DNA from: SW10 sp965657795
Lineage (GTDB): Bacteria > Verrucomicrobiota > Verrucomicrobiia > Verrucomicrobiales > Akkermansiaceae
NCBI GenBank assembly: GCA_965657795.1
Contig: CBFHQJ010000077.1
Coordinates: forward strand, 1 to 23,445
Reading direction: 5' to 3'
Length of the DNA stretch: 23,445 bases
In this document: piece by piece, positions 16,123 through 23,445 of the stretch
Layout of the letters: every line of letters begins with the position of its first letter
Numbering within the stretch: the stretch's first letter is position 1
Program-made: the position numbers and the translations under genes
The notes under the pieces: generated by a model
The model's input: the letters and a program-made list of their open reading frames with translations, nothing else
What the model was told of the DNA's origin: nothing
Database searches by the model: none

Positions 16123-17148
16123 TTAGCTGGCCTTTTGCTTGAGGAGTTTCTCGTCCGAAGGAATCTCCTTGAGAAGCTTCGCGATGAGCGTATCGGAGGT
16201 TTCACCTTCCGAACGTGCCGCGAAACTTGGAATGACCCGGTGTCGTAAAATCGGAAGGGCCAAAGCCTGAATGTCTTCGATGGCGACATGGCATCGTCCG
16301 CGCAGGGCAGCCCGGGCTTTTCCAGCGACGATGAGGTTCAAGGAAGCACGCGGTCCGGCACCCCAGGCCATGAGTCTTTTGACAAAGTCCGGGGCATCCG
16401 GTTCGTCGGGACGGGTGGCCCGAACGAGGGAGGCGGCGTATTCGAAAATGTGATCGGCAACCGGAATGCGGCGGACCACGTGCTGGAATTCCACGATGGC
16501 GGCTCCGTCCACGACCTTCTTAACCTCGGGCACCTCATCCGTGGTGACACTCTTCATGATGTCGAGTTCTTCGGAGCGGTCAGGATACTTGACCATGATG
16601 TTGAAGAGGAAGCGGTCGAGCTGGGCTTCGGGCAGTGGATAGGTGCCTTCTTGCTCGATGGGGTTTTGAGTCGCAAGGACGAAGAAGGGCTCATCGAGCT
16701 TGTAATCCTCACCACCGGAAGAGACGCGCTTTTCCTGCATCGCCTCGAGGAGCGCAGCCTGGGTCTTCGGCGGAGTCCGGTTGATCTCATCGGCGAGGAG
16801 GAGGTTGGTAAAGACGGGACCTTTTTGGAATTTGAAGCGGCGCTGGTGGGTTTCCGGATCTTCCTGCAAAAGTTCGGTGCCGGTGATGTCGGAAGGCATC
16901 AGATCGGGAGTAAATTGAATCCGTTTGAATCCCAGCGACATCGTTTCGGCCAGCGAACTCACCAGAAGGGTCTTCGCCAGGCCGGGAACTCCGACGAGGA
17001 GGCAGTGGCCCCGGGCGAAAATCGAGATCATCATCTCATCGATGACATCGTCCATGCCCACGATGGTTTTCCGTAATTCGGTGATGATGGCATCGCGGGC
17101 CTCGCCAAGCTTCTTTACGGCCTGAATGTCGTCGTTTTCTTTTGTCAT
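16123..17148 (-). CDS. moxR: MoxR-family AAA+ ATPase, 341 aa
   Basis: Walker A GVPGLAKT at 53-60, Walker B LLLADEINR at 116-124, sensor 1 ATQNP at 159-163 and the arginine-finger region PEAQLDRF at 173-180 are all intact, and the length is typical. I start at the ATG at 17148 (MTKENDDIQAVKKLGEARDA); a longer in-frame version to 17220 adds 24 residues with no family resemblance. No Shine-Dalgarno sequence is visible. MoxR ATPases are cytosolic chaperones that act with VWA proteins to mature or activate protein complexes. It is the first gene of the six-gene operon and is preceded by a long untranslated-looking region with a strong hairpin. Confidence 0.95.
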   Translation of the reverse strand: MTKENDDIQAVKKLGEARDAIITELRKTIVGMDDVIDEMMISIFARGHCLLVGVPGLAKTLLVSSLAETMSLGFKRIQFTPDLMPSDITGTELLQEDPETHQRRFKFQKGPVFTNLLLADEINRTPPKTQAALLEAMQEKRVSSGGEDYKLDEPFFVLATQNPIEQEGTYPLPEAQLDRFLFNIMVKYPDRSEELDIMKSVTTDEVPEVKKVVDGAAIVEFQHVVRRIPVADHIFEYAASLVRATRPDEPDAPDFVKRLMAWGAGPRASLNLIVAGKARAALRGRCHVAIEDIQALALPILRHRVIPSFAARSEGETSDTLIAKLLKEIPSDEKLLKQKAS

Positions 17149-17760
17149 GAACTGTGGGATTGAGAGAAGTTTTCGCGTGGCTTTGAGACCATCAACTCGA
17201 GAGAGATGATACCGTTGCAACTCGCGCTATCTTACTCACATCCAGATCATTTCGGGAAACGCTTAGGAAGCTTGTTTCAATAGGTAACCTGCCCGTCATG
17301 GGATAGGGGTGTTGTCGCGTTACAAATTTGGGCAGAGCTGAAAAGCTCCGGTCCTTGGGTAAGATACTTCTTCGCTTGCCCATAAAGTGAGCCCGCCCTT
17401 CAAAAAGTAGCCAGAAGCTCCAGCTTTTGGACCGACCTACCTTTGGGTGGGCTTTCGAAGTCAATTGCAAAAATCTGTGCTGCCGGATGCTGCCGTGAGA
17501 TTCCACCAATTCAGTCGAAGAGCCAGGAACCAGCCCTATAAAAACTAGCAGATCTTTTATCGGTAACTGAACAATTAGAGCTTGGATTGAAGAGTCCCAA
17601 GTCGTTGATCTTTAGTGGTGGATTGTTGGCTTGTATATTTTATGCGGGCCACAAGGGGTTTCGAAACAGTTCCGCGTTTAGCCCCGACTTAAAGCTGCAG
17701 GGCGACCATTTTACCGATTCTTTACCTTGTGAAGGGCTTTCGGTGGTAAGATTATCTGTA
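17149..17760. other. Long gene-free region between divergent genes
   Basis: About 610 bases separate moxR (minus) from the hypothetical gene (plus). Short frames exist but none looks like protein. The region must carry the promoter of the moxR operon and that of the plus-strand gene; no convincing sigma-70 pair stands out by eye. Its most conspicuous content is the multi-tier inverted repeat at 17366-17461, described separately. A short direct repeat (TGCTGCCG, twice within 20 bases) lies just to its right. Confidence 0.6.
17366..17461. repeat. Multi-tier inverted repeat / strong hairpin
   Basis: The core 17411-17430 is an 8-bp stem, CCAGAAGC and GCTTTTGG (one G-T pair), closed by the tetraloop TCCA. 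Moving outward, GTAG (17407-17410) pairs with CTAC (17437-17440), AAA (17403-17405) with TTT (17442-17444), and AGCCCGCCC (17390-17398) with GGGTGGGCT (17445-17453, one mismatch that is G-T in RNA). Outermost, CTTCG (17370-17374) can pair with CGAAG (17456-17460). No T-run follows, so it is not a simple terminator. It lies 240-305 bases upstream of moxR and could be a leader structure, a small RNA or a repeat element. Confidence 0.6.
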
Positions 17761-18762
17761 ATGAAAATGGCGACGATCATGACGATTCCTGGATGGCTGG
17801 CCATCACCATCCTGAGTTGGGCGGCCGAGGAGAAAGTGGAATTTATCCTTCCACAGCAAGCTCGATCCAGCGCCATCCCGATCGAGACAAAGACTGGAAG
17901 TCTTAAGATCGAGGGACACAAGGTGGGATTTGAGGTGATGAATGGAGCTGCCGTTTGCTATCGGGTGACGGATCACTTGTTCGTGGTTCTGGCCAGAAAA
18001 ATGGAGGGTGGAGGATTGTTCCTGTGGGACTCCAAAGAAAAAAAGGTTCAGGACAGGATTGTTGATCTCAATCTCCCAATGCTTTGGCCCGTGGCCCCAA
18101 AACGCCGGCTCATTCAGCGGTATTCGACGGACGCCGGTTACTTTGGGGTGAACTCTGCGAGTAAGAAATTTGTCAAAATTGCTACCACCGGGTTGCTCAC
18201 GGTCGGGACCACCGACCTCCTTGGCGGGAACAGCCATCGACTTTTTTTTCTTAAGGGATCAACCAAATCACGAAGCTGGACGCGGTCCCGGGGATTCGGT
18301 GAGACCACCCTGGAGGTTATCGAATCAGGGAAGGATCCGGTGGAGATCAAAGTTAATTTGGGAGGCTTCGCCCCACTTGGTTCCGACGCGATTCGGGGAA
18401 GCCGTCTTCTTCTCGCAAAATTAGAGACAAAGCTGGAGAAGGAAGAAAAGCGTGACACCAAGACGCCGCCAAAATATCAGGTTGCCTGCTGGGATTTCGA
18501 AAAGGAAGGCTTGGAGATGCTGGGCGAGGTGGAGGGAACCTGGGTGAAGTCGGAGACCCCACCACCCAAAGGTGGTTGGGGGAGGGCAGAGGAGCTAGGA
18601 TATACTCGGCCCAAAATAAGATGGAATCCGTATCTCCAAATGTGGTGGCTGCCGCAGGAGCAGGAAGTCAAACCCATCGGATACGACCCCCGCTATGAAC
18701 CTAACTGGGTCGATCGTTCCACAATGGAAATCACGAAAACCAAGCCGAAAGCCTCGCGTTAG
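17761..18762 (+). CDS. Hypothetical exported protein, 333 aa
   Basis: I do not recognise a family. The start is placed at the ATG at 17761 because it gives a signal-peptide-like N-terminus (MKMATIMTIPGWLAITILSW, then AAEEKVEF). The frame stays open upstream to a TTG at 17587, which would add 58 residues including another hydrophobic stretch (LIFSGGLLACIFYAG), so a longer product is possible. The mature part is beta-rich in its first two thirds (FEVMNGAAVCYRVTDHLFVV, GGGLFLWDSKEKKV), then has a charged stretch (AKLETKLEKEEKRDTKTPPK) and a tryptophan- and proline-rich end (RWNPYLQMWWLPQEQ). It is one of two plus-strand loci in the window, and it converges on the carbon-uptake operon with only six bases between the stop codons. 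Codon use looks similar to that of the neighbours. Confidence 0.7.
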   Translation: MKMATIMTIPGWLAITILSWAAEEKVEFILPQQARSSAIPIETKTGSLKIEGHKVGFEVMNGAAVCYRVTDHLFVVLARKMEGGGLFLWDSKEKKVQDRIVDLNLPMLWPVAPKRRLIQRYSTDAGYFGVNSASKKFVKIATTGLLTVGTTDLLGGNSHRLFFLKGSTKSRSWTRSRGFGETTLEVIESGKDPVEIKVNLGGFAPLGSDAIRGSRLLLAKLETKLEKEEKRDTKTPPKYQVACWDFEKEGLEMLGEVEGTWVKSETPPPKGGWGRAEELGYTRPKIRWNPYLQMWWLPQEQEVKPIGYDPRYEPNWVDRSTMEITKTKPKASR

Positions 18763-18768
18763 GGAGCG

Positions 18769-18891
18769 CTATTCGCTGGCGCGCTGCTCGAGCATTTCCA
18801 CCATGTAGCTGAGTTTGAGGGCCCGGTCTTTGACCATGGACATGGTGGATTCGGCGTAAATGACCCGATACATCGTGCCCATTGGTGACAT
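18769..18891 (-). CDS. Possible small protein after the PII-like gene, 40 aa
   Basis: A short frame starts 19 bases after the stop of the PII-like gene, on the same strand. The ATG at 18891 gives 40 residues (MSPMGTMYRVIYAESTMSMV, then KDRALKLSYMVEMLEQRASE); ATGs at 18882 and 18873 give 37 or 34. Third codon positions are mostly G or C, as in the neighbouring genes, and the second half looks like an amphipathic helix. It would be the last gene of the carbon-uptake operon. I know no family for it, and the ribosome site is weak (GAAG about 15 bases upstream). It could also be chance. Confidence 0.4.
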   Translation of the reverse strand: MSPMGTMYRVIYAESTMSMVKDRALKLSYMVEMLEQRASE

Positions 18892-18910
18892 CGAGGATGG
18901 AAGCTTCTGT

Positions 18911-19240
18911 TTATTCGTCCTTAAATTTCACGACGCGGGTGACCTGGATGTCGGAGACGAAGACCACACCGGAGTGCTTGTCGTAGAATGGAGCGAGACC
19001 CTCGAGGATGGGGTTGATGAGCTCCTCGGGGACGGCGGCGATGATCATGATGAGGGCATCGTCCTCGTTGAAAGTAACGTGGCCTGCGTGGAATCCGTGG
19101 CTCCCTTTTCCGGAGATGTTGTTGATGATGGTGTATCCTTTGACGCCGGCGCGATCGAGGAGATCGGTGACGAAGGCCTGATGCTCACCGGCGAGGACGA
19201 TTTCCAGTTTCTTGAGCGGGTGGAGGTTTAGATTTTTCAT
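18911..19240 (-). CDS. PII-like regulatory protein of the DAB operon, 109 aa
   Basis: The start is the ATG at 19240, overlapping the TGA of dabA (ATGA). The sequence has the ferredoxin-like PII pattern: KKLEIVLAGEHQAFVTDLLD, RAGVKGYTIINNISGKGSHG, then ALIMIIAAVPEELINPILEG, and GVVFVSDIQVTRV at the end. The segment at about 37-58 corresponds to the T-loop region and contains G, S and H rather than the Tyr-51 motif of GlnB, so uridylylation of the classical kind is not expected. PII-like genes commonly sit next to dabA/dabB and are thought to tune carbon uptake by binding nucleotides or related ligands; that role here is inferred from context. Confidence 0.85.
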   Translation of the reverse strand: MKNLNLHPLKKLEIVLAGEHQAFVTDLLDRAGVKGYTIINNISGKGSHGFHAGHVTFNEDDALIMIIAAVPEELINPILEGLAPFYDKHSGVVFVSDIQVTRVVKFKDE

Positions 19241-22200
19241 ACGGCTTGTGTTTCGGCGGGTTTGGAAGGATCTGTGGGAAGAGGTTGGTTGGTCCAGGTC
19301 CCTCCTTCGAAGGTGTGGATGAGCTTGGTCTCGGGGTCGACGACCATCATGCGGATCCACTCGTTCTTGACGAGGCTGCGGACCGAGGCGACGGCTTCGA
19401 TGGCCAATTGAGCGTGCTCGATGGGTGCTTCGATAAGAGCCATCAAACGAACCGGTTGGTGGAAGGGCTTGCCGTTTTTGAGAACAGTCTGGGCGGGAAG
19501 CCCGGTTCGGAGATCGCTTTGGTTTCCCGTCATCACGCCAAATTTTCCGGCGACGTTATGGTAAACCTTGCTGCCACTCCCGAACTGTTCGTTGTCCACG
19601 GCGGAGAAGTAGTGCTCCATGTTGATCCATTGACCCACGACGAGCGGGCCGGTGAGAATGCTTTCGAGGAGACGGCGTTTTGGATCGACGCGGTAGTCGT
19701 AGGATTGGAGGAAAGAGCGGCCGTCGAGCGAGTGGTGGCGGGTCAGTTCGCGGCGGCCGATGATGAAGTAGCAATTCCGTGAGAGTCCCCACTCCGGACG
19801 GACCTGGGACCAGTCGGTGGAGTTTCGTTGCGCGATGTGGAAGGCCTCGATGGCGGTTTCCGGTTGGGTGTCGGAAAGAGTGGGGAGACGTTCCTGGGCC
19901 GCGAGGTGGGAGGCTCCGGAGAGGCCCTTGCGGAGCCAGTCGAGATAGAAGAGGTGGGATGGTGGGATGCGGTCGAGATCATGTAGCTTGACCTCGTCGG
20001 TGGTGGTGTTGTGCAGCGCGGGGATGAAGCAAACGTCTTCGGGAATGGTGATACCCATCTTTTTGACGCGGGCCCGGACCTCGGCACGGTTGGCCATTTG
20101 AGCAATGACGCGGGCGCTGACGAGGCCGTGATTTCCGCCGCAGGCTCCGCAGTCGAGAGCCGATTCATAAGGGTTGTTGTCGGTGAAGCTTCCGTGTCCG
20201 GTGATGACGACGAAGCGGGCAAAGTCTTTGGTGAGGCCGATGGCGCTGAGGGCGGTAGCGACGAAGTTGGCTTGCTCGTCGAGGGTGAAGCCAATGCGAC
20301 CGAGTTGGTCCATTTGGTTGTCGGCGAATTCGCGATTGATGCGGTAGTCTTCGCGAAGATGTTTGATCAGGTTCTCGAGGCGCGCGGGTTCGATCTTAAG
20401 AAGCGGCGCTAGCTTTGCGGTGTCGTCGCTCAAGCCCATCGCGGTTTCGCGAAGGCCTTGCACGATCTCATCGGTGATTTGAACGGCGGTCATGCCGAGC
20501 TCCTGTTTGATGCCCTTGATGATGAGGGCGCGTTGCACGGTTTGGAGGATGGACTCGGCCTGTTCGCGGTCGAGCTTGTCCAGCAGGAGGAGAGTTTCCG
20601 GCTTTTCCTTGTTGATGAGCTTTTTGCGCCATTTGGCGTAGCCCTTGGGCGCAAGGGTCTTGCCAATCATTTCGAGGCCGAAAAGGAGGCCGATGGCTTC
20701 GACGGTCACGAATGGGGAGACGACGGATTCCTTCAATCCGTGCAGGGCTTTGTCCAAAGTGGTAAGGGTATCCTGTTCTTCCGACAAGGCGTCGGTCGTG
20801 ATTTCAATTACGACATTCTTCGGAGTCAGGATGACCGGGCATAGGTGGGTTTCGCTTCCCTTGCCGAGTTCGATGAAGCTCACCGGGACTCCAAAAAATC
20901 CGGCGATCCCGAAGGTTTGGTAGTCTCCGATGCTTTCGAGGTTTCGGCGAAGTCGCTCGGAGCGGGTGTCGATGCAGAAAAGAGCTTGGGCGAAGGGTCG
21001 TTCGTCACGCTTGGGTGCCGGGGCGAGGTTGAGTTGTTTGCCGACTTGTTGCATCGCGTACTGTTCCATGCCGCGAAGCCAGAACATGCCTTCTTGGTTC
21101 TCTACTTTGGCGAGAACCTTGAGGAGCTTCTCGAGGTCAGTAACGTCGAGGGAAGTTAGATTGTCTTCCTGATCGACTGAGTGTGCGAGGTTACGGAGGC
21201 GCTTGGTCTGCTGTTTGGCGAGCGAGGCGCTCTTGGCCTTGGTGTATTCGATGAAGGTTCGCTGAATGAGGTTGTCGTTTCCGCGACTGATGGCGACGTC
21301 GAGTTTGTGCGCCATCGTGGGGAGGACCTTGCGATGGTGGAACTCGCAGCGAAGAAAGGCGTCTTCGGTGCGCTTGTTGATCATCTCTTCGATTTCCCCG
21401 ACCGAGCTGGCAAGACCACGACGGCCGTGAGCTTGGATGAGGGCCAGGGCGAGAGTCATGCGGACGGCCACGAAATCGACGAGGTCTCCGGGAAAGGTTT
21501 TGTTAAAGTGGTAGTCCTTGGCCTGTTCACGCCAGCGGATGAAGCCTGACCAGCCGTGGAGTTGGGCGAGTTCGCGGGTGAAGTATCCGGCCCAGTGTTC
21601 TTGCTCGATGCCAAGGGTCCGGAGGACGTGAATGATTGTTCCTTCCGCAGTGCCGTCGGCCTCGAGGATGTTTTGGAATCGAAGTCCGAGGAGAGTGAAG
21701 CGAATGTTGCGCCGGGCCAGCTTTTTCCAGGCGTTGAAGAAGCCTTGCTCGCGCATGGGCATCTTCCAGACGGACTGGCCTTCGTCATAGAAATCCAGGC
21801 AGCTTTTTACGACGAGTTCGTTGAGGTCTTCGGTGATTTTGCTTCCGAAGAGATCATCAATCGCTTCGCCGAGTGGCCGTTCACCGAGGAGTCGTTCGTG
21901 CAGGTCCTGCCGAAGAGTTTTGAGGTCGATTTCTTCTTCAGGAAGGGCTTCGTTGGCGAGAGCGGCCTTGATTTGAGTGGCGGAAAGAAGGGCGTCGGAT
22001 TTGCTGAGCGGGGTCTGCTCGTGGTAAAGCATCTGCTTGCACCAAGCCAAAGTGTCGAGGCCCTCGGGCGTGTCCTCTTGCTTGAGGAAATCTTCGAGGA
22101 GGGAGTCGATCTTGGTTTGATCGATTCTCCCCTCTGCCAGATAGTCCTGGTAGCGACTTCTGGGGAGGAAGGCGCGGGCGTGGAAAATTTCACTTCCCAC

Positions 22201-22350
22201 GGTGGTCGCTTCATCGAATGGAAGGTCCTCGAGCCCATGCAAGGGATTGTGGTGAATGAAGGAGCGCATGGGCCAGAAGAAGGGCACAGGCTCCGCAGCC
22301 ACATGAATCATGGAGCGGACTTTTAGCTTTTCTCCTAGTGTGAGGCTCAT
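19237..22350 (-). CDS. dabA: DabA (DUF2309) inorganic carbon transporter subunit, 1037 aa
   Basis: The start is the ATG at 22350, overlapping the stop of the upstream membrane gene (ATGA). DabA is the peripheral, carbonic-anhydrase-like zinc subunit of the DAB pump, which is thought to convert CO2 to bicarbonate one-way, driven by an ion gradient through DabB. The four residues known for the zinc site of the Halothiobacillus protein have clear equivalents: C459 and D461 in FCIDTRSER, H719 in VVITGHGS and C734 in ALDCGACGG, with the same spacing within each pair (2 and 15). The N-terminal motif FIHHNPLHGLEDLPFDEA (31-48) is the usual DUF2309 signature. The length is in the normal range for the longer bacterial members. 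It is translationally coupled on both sides, so expression with its partners is probably balanced. Confidence 0.95.
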   Translation of the reverse strand: MSLTLGEKLKVRSMIHVAAEPVPFFWPMRSFIHHNPLHGLEDLPFDEATTVGSEIFHARAFLPRSRYQDYLAEGRIDQTKIDSLLEDFLKQEDTPEGLDTLAWCKQMLYHEQTPLSKSDALLSATQIKAALANEALPEEEIDLKTLRQDLHERLLGERPLGEAIDDLFGSKITEDLNELVVKSCLDFYDEGQSVWKMPMREQGFFNAWKKLARRNIRFTLLGLRFQNILEADGTAEGTIIHVLRTLGIEQEHWAGYFTRELAQLHGWSGFIRWREQAKDYHFNKTFPGDLVDFVAVRMTLALALIQAHGRRGLASSVGEIEEMINKRTEDAFLRCEFHHRKVLPTMAHKLDVAISRGNDNLIQRTFIEYTKAKSASLAKQQTKRLRNLAHSVDQEDNLTSLDVTDLEKLLKVLAKVENQEGMFWLRGMEQYAMQQVGKQLNLAPAPKRDERPFAQALFCIDTRSERLRRNLESIGDYQTFGIAGFFGVPVSFIELGKGSETHLCPVILTPKNVVIEITTDALSEEQDTLTTLDKALHGLKESVVSPFVTVEAIGLLFGLEMIGKTLAPKGYAKWRKKLINKEKPETLLLLDKLDREQAESILQTVQRALIIKGIKQELGMTAVQITDEIVQGLRETAMGLSDDTAKLAPLLKIEPARLENLIKHLREDYRINREFADNQMDQLGRIGFTLDEQANFVATALSAIGLTKDFARFVVITGHGSFTDNNPYESALDCGACGGNHGLVSARVIAQMANRAEVRARVKKMGITIPEDVCFIPALHNTTTDEVKLHDLDRIPPSHLFYLDWLRKGLSGASHLAAQERLPTLSDTQPETAIEAFHIAQRNSTDWSQVRPEWGLSRNCYFIIGRRELTRHHSLDGRSFLQSYDYRVDPKRRLLESILTGPLVVGQWINMEHYFSAVDNEQFGSGSKVYHNVAGKFGVMTGNQSDLRTGLPAQTVLKNGKPFHQPVRLMALIEAPIEHAQLAIEAVASVRSLVKNEWIRMMVVDPETKLIHTFEGGTWTNQPLPTDPSKPAETQAV

Positions 22351-23102
22351 GACAAAAGGGTAAGGGTGTGGATTCCGAAGGCGGCAAGGGCGGTGAGAAT
22401 GAGGGAGTAAAGCCACGCCGTTCCGCGGGAAATATCGTCAATTTCTTCGTGGTGTTCTTTGCCGATCACGAAGCCCTGAATCAGGCGGGCACCGGCCCAA
22501 CCCCAGGTGAGCCAGATCAGACAGAGCAGGATGCTTGAGATCAGACTATCGTGGGTTGCTTCAAGAAAGGCGGCGGTCATGGCGGTGAATCCGGGAAAGA
22601 CCGGGGTGGCCACGATCGCGAGGATTGTGAAGACAAAGACGCCGCTGAAACGCGGCATGGCATGGCCGAGGCCATTGTAAAGGCCGGCGTAGGAAGCACC
22701 GAATTGCTTCTCAAGTTGTCTGCCAAGCAGGGTGAGGAGAACCAGCGGAAGACTCAGTCCAAGCGCAAGGAGTTGGAGGGTTTGGGCTTGGTCGATGGAG
22801 CCCGCTACCAACCAGAGAATGGTCCAGGATGAGATGGCGAGAAAGCTGACCCAGTGAGTGAGTTCGCGCAGGACGAGAGCCCGGAACCCATAAAGGAGCG
22901 AGGTTGCCAGAGCGAGATGGATTACCCAGGCGGGCGGAGCGGAGTCGGCCTCTTGCAGGAGCCAGAGTCCGATCTGTGGCCACGCCATGAGAACGATGAT
23001 TCTGGGCAGTGGTTTGCGAAGCCCTTCAAACAAAAAGTTGAAGAGCATGCTGAGAGGGAAGAGCGGCAAAAAGAGTGCCGCAGCTAGAATCTTGGAATCC
23101 AT
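22347..23102 (-). CDS. Short NuoM/NuoL-like membrane subunit of the DAB operon, 251 aa
   Basis: About eight hydrophobic helices (roughly 4-25, 32-49, 59-77, 81-101, 108-127, 152-175, 185-204, 228-248). The segment NGLGHAMPRFSGVFVFTILA and the following VATPVFPGF match the late part of the proton-conducting subunits NuoL/NuoM/MrpD, where a GLPGF-like motif is usual. At 251 residues it is about half the length of these subunits and lacks the first helices with the conserved Glu and Lys of the channel, so it looks like a reduced or split subunit. The gene lies 4 bases after the stop of a NuoL-like gene and overlaps dabA. It is probably a membrane component of the pump, with ion conduction mainly in the neighbour. 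Confidence 0.75.
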   Translation of the reverse strand: MDSKILAAALFLPLFPLSMLFNFLFEGLRKPLPRIIVLMAWPQIGLWLLQEADSAPPAWVIHLALATSLLYGFRALVLRELTHWVSFLAISSWTILWLVAGSIDQAQTLQLLALGLSLPLVLLTLLGRQLEKQFGASYAGLYNGLGHAMPRFSGVFVFTILAIVATPVFPGFTAMTAAFLEATHDSLISSILLCLIWLTWGWAGARLIQGFVIGKEHHEEIDDISRGTAWLYSLILTALAAFGIHTLTLLS

Positions 23103-23106
23103 GAGT

Positions 23107-23445
23107 TTAGCGCCATCTGAGTAAAACGTTAATGCGCGCCGCCAGTTGGAGGAGCGAGCGGGCCATCCAGGAGTAGATGTCCATGAGGTAGAATTCGCGC
23201 GAGACCAGCGCGTAGAAGCTTAACCACAAGTTGTTGGACCGCTCCTTATCGCGGAGGCGATTTTGCTCCGAATAGTAGGTGAGAATCCAACCAGCTACGA
23301 TGACAAGAGTGGTCAGAATCAGAAGCAGGTCGAACCAAACGACATCGATGGTGGCGGTGGAGTAGATTTGTTTTCGGAAGACTTCGTCCGGATACAGGAA
23401 GTGATCGAAGGCATGGCTGATCAGGGTGTATCCGGCGATGAGAAC
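23107..23445 (-). CDS. NuoL/DabB-like ion-conducting membrane subunit (C-terminal part only)
   Basis: The frame enters from the right edge and stops with TAA at 23109-23107, giving 112 residues. It contains a membrane helix (FDLLLILTTLVIVAGWILTY) followed by a charged loop and a final amphipathic part (FYALVSREFYLMDIYSWMAR, then SLLQLAARINVLL). The segment FYLMDIYSWMARSLLQLAAR is in the position of the FxVDELYD-type lateral-helix end seen in NuoL. With a PII-like gene and dabA downstream, it is most likely the DabB ion-conducting partner. Most of the gene, including the channel residues, lies outside the window, so this rests on the tail and the context. Confidence 0.7.
   Translation of the reverse strand, partial: VLIAGYTLISHAFDHFLYPDEVFRKQIYSTATIDVVWFDLLLILTTLVIVAGWILTYYSEQNRLRDKERSNNLWLSFYALVSREFYLMDIYSWMARSLLQLAARINVLLRWR

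Noticed and set aside
16288..17076. Plus-strand open frame (262 codons) opposite moxR
   Set aside because: moxR carries all AAA+ motifs on the other strand; this is its antisense shadow.
17192..17509. Minus-strand frame of 105 codons upstream of moxR
   Set aside because: No family resemblance, and it runs through the strong hairpin; the sequence looks non-coding.
1..23445. tRNA, rRNA or CRISPR array
   Set aside because: No cloverleaf, rRNA-like stretch or regularly spaced repeats noticed on either strand; a tool search was not possible.

Overview
The window looks like a chromosomal segment of a Verrucomicrobiota bacterium, probably Verrucomicrobiales. The indications are a PEP-CTERM exported protein, a MoxR / DUF58 / BatA / VWA / DUF4175 / terpene-cyclase-fold operon of the type common in Verrucomicrobia and Planctomycetes, a DabA/DabB inorganic-carbon pump, and moderately GC-rich genes with little Shine-Dalgarno signal. 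Lineage is inferred from gene content only. Nearly all genes lie on the minus strand.

Region 1 (1-2907). The left edge holds the 5' part of a minus-strand gene that runs off the window. Its product has a signal peptide followed at once by a domain strikingly similar to eukaryotic ubiquitin (49 of 71 positions identical in my hand alignment), then MBG/YDG-type surface repeats and a beta-rich insert. I consider this the most remarkable feature of the window. Upstream lies a lone RelE/ParE-like protein, then a decayed IS66 element with tnpA, a clipped tnpB joined by deletion to an internal piece of tnpC, and one recognisable end at 2907.

Region 2 (2908-5125). A small PEP-CTERM protein with a clear terminator is followed by about 400 bases without a gene. 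Next is a broken plus-strand thioredoxin-fold gene. Its reading frame carries TGA exactly where the first cysteine of the WCxxC motif should be, and a frameshift near its 3' end. Decay is more likely than selenocysteine, but the position is worth checking.

Region 3 (5163-17148, minus strand). Six tightly packed genes, most with overlapping stop/start codons, are transcribed in the order MoxR ATPase, DUF58, BatA/VWA membrane protein, VWA/GATase-like membrane protein, a 1473-residue DUF4175-like membrane coiled-coil protein, and an exported terpene-cyclase-fold protein. This is a cell-envelope operon in which a MoxR chaperone probably acts on VWA-domain membrane partners. The long leader upstream of moxR contains a strong multi-tier inverted repeat (17366-17461).

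Region 4 (17761-18762, plus strand) holds an unrecognised protein with a probable signal peptide.

Region 5 (18769-23445, minus strand). This is a DAB-type CO2/bicarbonate uptake operon: the C-terminal end of a NuoL/DabB-like subunit, a second short NuoM/L-like membrane subunit, DabA with the zinc-site residues in place, a PII-like regulator, and a possible 40-residue ORF directly after it. DabA and its membrane partners would form the energy-coupled carbon pump, with the PII-like protein as the likely regulator.
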